A program made the position numbers and the translations under genes. DNA of 64,000 nucleotides from Cavenderia fasciculata. Its lineage: Eukaryota; Evosea; Eumycetozoa; Acytosteliales; Cavenderiaceae. The notes beneath the pieces were generated by a model, which searched no databases, was not told the DNA's origin, and saw nothing but the letters and a program-made list of their open reading frames with translations. The stretch spans positions 930,001 through 994,000 of the forward strand of contig NW_004457723.1 of assembly GCF_000203815.1 (NCBI RefSeq), in the 5' to 3' direction. Positions within the stretch are counted from its first letter, which is position 1. Each line of letters opens with the position of its first letter. Shown here piece by piece: positions 60,201-64,000 of the stretch.

Positions 60201-63129
60201 ATCAAATCAAAAGAAAATGGCTCATGCTCAGAGAGATTCTCATCCCGTCTCAAGAGCCACTCTTGATTGGGATACTCAAGAAAGAACTGTATTGGTAGAA
60301 AAGGATGAAACTGATGATTTTATTCATCTTGATAAATATTTGGAAATTCCAGAATCAAAATCAAATGATCAAAATAGTTTTTTAGATCAACAACATTCAA
60401 AAAAGATTATGGAAATTAATGATTCAGAAGATGAGCAAGATGAAGAAAAGGACCAAGATGAAAAGTTAATATTGTTTGAAAATGTTAAAAATAATTTACC
60501 AAAATCTTCATTATCAACTATTGAATATCAAAAAGATCCACTTCCAATTCAAAATTGTTTTTCTTATTTATGTTCTTCTGTAAGTCAATCAAATTATTTA
60601 TTTATTTTTATTTAATTAATTTTTTCTTTTTTTTTAGATTACAAATAATGATATTTTGACTTGTGAAAATAGAGATGAAATATTAGGAAAATTAGCAGAG
60701 ATTGTAAAAAATCATAGTGTATCTGAATTATTTTGGAAGATTTATTTGGAAGTTTATTCACGTAAATACAATAATAGTAGTAAAGAGATTGAAGAATTAA
60801 TCTCAAAGGCAATGGTTGGAGTTAGTTCGGTCATGTTTGCATTGATAAAGTTGAGATTACCCAATCCACTTCATCTCAAACTTGAATTTATTCAAGCAAC
60901 CATAAAGACATTGGTTGTTCACGCCATTCCTCTTCAACCAGAAGAGATTTCATTTTGGTTACTCGAATTCCTTCTCATCTATCAGAGAACCATGTTAGAG
61001 GCTGGATGGCGTGACCAACTCATCATTGACCTCTTTTCTTTTTTCAATATTCACATTCATCGAGACATTTTCTTGTCACCCGACTCTAATCGATTCAAGC
61101 AAAGAGATTTATTCCTCTCTCGCTTCCAAACCACCATTCTTGCCAATCTACAACTACAAGAAACAAATATTCTCAAGATTTCATTCCTCTCGCTTTTGGT
61201 ATTTAATCAAATACCAGACACTTCACAATTCTACCAAAATACCACCTCCTCCACCATGGTAGAGCCCACTCGATCATTTATTCTCAATTGGGGAAAATAC
61301 TTTTCTTCGGAATCCTACTTTAAAAACAACAATCCAAAGAATTCTCAGTACATCAAAGAGATTATGCAACACTTGTCAAACTCTGACACTGAAGAATTCC
61401 ATCTCAACGTTTTACATTTCTTCTCTTTTGACTCCTCAATCAAAAAACAACAACTCATCGATCTAACAAAAGATTTCCTTCGTCGTTATCCAAAACATAT
61501 TTCAATGAATATATTTTTAATGAATCTTGTAAGATGAAAAGGAAAAAAAAAAAAAAGGTAGAGAAAAAACTAATCATTATTTTTAATTTAAATTTTTTTA
61601 GGATAATAATACAATTGAATCAAGAATGGTTGAAAATCCATTATCATTTAGATTATTTAATCTTTCAGTTGCTACAACCATGAAACAATTGATTGAAAAG
61701 AAAAAGGATGATTATTTCAAGGATATTATTAAAATGATTGATTTGTTTGTATTCCAATTTTTTGCTTTTGAAGATAATAGAAAAACAATCAATTCAAGTC
61801 AATACAAATCTTCTCATTTATTATCAACTTTGGTTGGTGGTAGTTCTTATGAATTTGTTAGATATCCTTTAAAACGTAAGTAAATAGAAAAAAAAAAAAA
61901 AAAAGAAATATACAATTAACAATCTTTTATTTTTTAGGTAAAGATTATGATCCACTTGATTTACCATATATTTGGATTTTATTTAGTACTTATTACCTAA
62001 TTTCAAAAAAGGTAGACATGAGTATTAAAATATTAAAAGAAGCTTTAATTAAATTAAATGATATTTCTTTTAAAAAAATAATTTGGAAAGAGTATGTAAA
62101 AAAATATTAATATTAATAATAATAGAATAGAATCTCCTTATTTACACTCTCTTTTATTTTTATTTTTTTAGATTAATTCAAATATCATTAAATAGTTTAC
62201 CAACAAATGAAATTGAAGAATTAATTGATCAATTCTTCCAAGAGATGCCAAATGAATTTAATTATCCATTTGGTCAATTCCAAGATACTATTCCATCAGA
62301 TACACCAGAATCTTTTTCAAATGCTTTAAAGATTCCTTCTGTAAAGGTAAAAAAAAACAAAAAAAAAAAAGAAAAAGAAAAAAAGAAAAAAGATAATTAT
62401 CTAATTTTTTTTAATTTTTATAGGATTATTCATTACATAATTTTGTTTATGATTGTTATTGCAAGATTAAAAACAATGCAATTCCAATTTTAAGAAAGTT
62501 TGCAACAATGTATCCTGATAACCCACATATGTTTTCCAGGTTTGTATTGATCAACAATACTTTTTTTGTTGTTGAAATTTAATTTTAAATATTTTATTTT
62601 ATATATTTTTTAGATATGTACAATCAATAACACAAACAAGAAACTTTGACAATATTAAATCAATTTTGAAATCTATTAAACCAAAGAGAAATATCGCAGT
62701 ATCAACATGGAAATTGTATGGGCTCTTTTAATTCTAGTACACCAACAACAACAGATGATTGGCAACTTTTATTTGGATAGAATCATGGCGATAAATGACA
62801 ATCAAGTTGTTTTACATTTGGACTTGATTGTGGTAGTTAACATAAAACTCTTTCATTTCTTTTCTTTTTTTTTCTTTAGGTCAATCAAAGCAGCAGTTGG
62901 TTTTGGTATTCCTCCACAACAAATTTCCAAACTTTATAGAAATGCTTTAAGCTTTAACCCATACAACTATGATTTATGGATGGATTATATACAATTTGAA
63001 AAAGCCATACCAAACAACCAAACCCAAGTCAACCAATGTATCGAAAAGGCCTCGAGATATGGTGTAAATATGTGGATCTTGAATGATGCTGCAATTGCAA
63101 GTCAACGTAGCGAAAATAATACCAAATAG
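57208..63129 (+). CDS. ZFC3H1-like nuclear RNA-surveillance protein (9 exons)
   Basis: Exons 57208-57444, 57535-60579, 60638-61528, 61602-61875, 61938-62091, 62172-62346, 62424-62539, 62614-62715 and 62880-63129 close in frame at 1,747 residues. The N-terminus holds LASLRSKVMSSKKIAKDKEEGEIDYVP, then long Asn, Gln/Met and Pro tracts. A coiled coil lies around residues ~470-600. A short Cys/His finger, CMYELDGVCLDNSCTFQH, is the zf-C3H1 type. The C-terminal ~700 residues are helical HAT/TPR-like repeats (ISKLYRNALSFNPYNYDLWMDYIQFEK). In animals ZFC3H1 with MTR4 forms the PAXT link between polyadenylated nuclear RNA and the exosome; that role here is inferred. Intron 8 (62716-62879) is the longest and contains misleading open frames, but only its removal gives the frame STWK-L-SIKAAVGFG. 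Confidence 0.85.
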
Positions 63130-63335
63130 AAACAAGAAGGTTATGTATATTTTATTTCGAATCGTGATTTAACCCCTTTTTTTTTTTTCTTTATTCCATC
63201 CACCCACCAACATTCAACAGAGAAAGATAAAGAAATAAAAGAAAAAGAAACAAAAAAAAACCTTTATATTCATTTAAAAAATGATAAATTTCCAACATAT
63301 TTATTTAATATTTAAAAGGGTTATAAATATTTGGG
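63130..63335. other. 3' flank of the ZFC3H1-like gene
   Basis: AT-rich with T and A runs, convergent with the coding-like region that follows. Nothing recognised. Confidence 0.5.
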
Positions 63336-64000
63336 TTATTTGCAATGTTTGAACGAACCTCTTGAATTTGAGATAGGAACAAAGGTTAGGTATCTGAGTA
63401 TGGCTTCAATAGCCATTTGGGTATCATCTGGATAGGTTCCGTTATAATCAATATCTGTCAAATAATAAAGATCTGATAATATTTCTATAGCATGTATAGC
63501 TTTGAACCATTCATCGTCCAAACTTAAATTTAGTACTTTTGTATGATGCTCAAAGCATACAAAATGGAACCTCCAAATACTACCAATTCTCGCTCATAAC
63601 TACTATTGTGAAATGAACACTTGGCACATACTTTGTCTTTCTTTAAGTAACGCTGTCGACAATGATGATGAAAAGGTTTGTATCATCTGACCAATAAATG
63701 ATTTAGTCTCGAAACATTCTGTTATCACCCGACTTGATTGCAAACTATCCAACTTTAAACCTTTGATAATAGCCAACTTGATATCAATCTTTTCGATTGC
63801 ATAACAATTCGTATTGATTGAAACATCAACATGAAAGCATTATATCTAACAATCTTATTTTCATATTGATTTGCATTATTTATAAATTCAATCAATTCAT
63901 TCCATTCTTTATCCAAAATAATAATAATTAGTATCAGTATGCCAATTGTGATTATAATTAATTAATATTATCATACCATGGTTATCTTTGAGCAATAATT
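63336..64000 (-). pseudogene. Decayed or mis-assembled coding region, cut by the window end
   Basis: On the minus strand, protein-like sequence appears in more than one frame: NELIEFINNANQYENKIV, EKIDIKLAIIKGLKLDSL, ERELVVFGGSILYALSII and, at the 3' end, DDEWFKAIHAIEILSDLYYL followed by MAIEAILRYLTFVPISNSRG and a stop at 63336. No normal AT-rich introns separate these stretches, so the gene looks broken. The alternative is a poor assembly at this point. I do not recognise the family, and its 5' part lies beyond the window. Confidence 0.5.

Noticed and set aside
62707-62880. Possible extra coding exon or frameshift in the ZFC3H1-like gene (text like SFNSSTPTTTDDWQ)
   Set aside because: Treating 62716-62879 as an intron restores the frame exactly and joins conserved repeat text; no frameshift is needed.

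Overview
The window reads as nuclear DNA of a dictyostelid social amoeba. Intergenic DNA and introns are extremely AT-rich. Introns are short (about 50-160 bp) with GTAAGT/GTATGT donors. Coding regions carry homopolymer runs (Asn, Gln, Ser, Thr, Pro), and several products are social-amoeba types: an LRR/TIG/EGF surface protein, ankyrin-like family proteins, and a multidomain PARP. Many coding regions are clearly less AT-rich than their flanks, so this is unlikely to be D. discoideum itself. That last point is inference.

I rebuilt about 22 protein genes and 3 tRNA genes by hand. Nearly every multi-exon model closes in frame from ATG to stop when the visible splice sites are used. Layout: 0.2-2.1 kb LRR protein (+); 2.1-5.8 kb LRR/TIG/EGF receptor-like protein (-); 6.2-8.8 kb long-chain acyl-CoA synthetase (-); 9.6-11.2 kb NEDD8 E1 subunit UBA3 (-); 11.6-12.2 kb GOLGA7/ERF4-like membrane protein (-); 12.5-12.8 kb a small spliced gene (-); 13.9-16.1 kb nucleostemin-type GTPase (-), which shares a 227-bp promoter with a large putative mitochondrial helical-repeat protein (+, to 19.5 kb); 20.1-21.8 kb saccharopine dehydrogenase (-); 22.1-23.3 kb longin-like protein (-); 23.7-25.6 kb HMG-CoA reductase (-); a 3.9-kb gene desert; 29.5-31.1 kb seryl-tRNA synthetase (+); 32.4-33.9 kb four-TM protein (+); 34.1-35.5 kb ankyrin-like family protein (+); 35.6-41.0 kb a BRCT-WGR-PARP-nucleotidyltransferase-ankyrin fusion (-); 41.4-43.7 kb TCAIM-like mitochondrial protein (+).

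The right third is more accessory. It has tRNA-Lys, a patch of unexplained coding-like DNA, a small secreted protein, a short-chain dehydrogenase, a tandem pair of TMEM151-like genes with a fossil third copy, tRNA-Tyr with an intron, a decayed minisatellite, a second ankyrin-like protein, tRNA-Val, a foldback element, and a 9-exon ZFC3H1-like RNA-surveillance gene. A decayed coding region lies at the right edge.

The most interesting signals are: the PARP/nucleotidyltransferase/ankyrin fusion; partial copies of the 5' ends of tRNAs beside all three tRNA genes; a GC-AG intron proved by a paralogue; several very short first coding exons; and a spliced 62-residue gene that a simple ORF scan would miss. 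Metabolism is represented by acyl-CoA activation, mevalonate and lysine enzymes, but there is no operon-like logic: neighbours look functionally unrelated, as is usual in this group.
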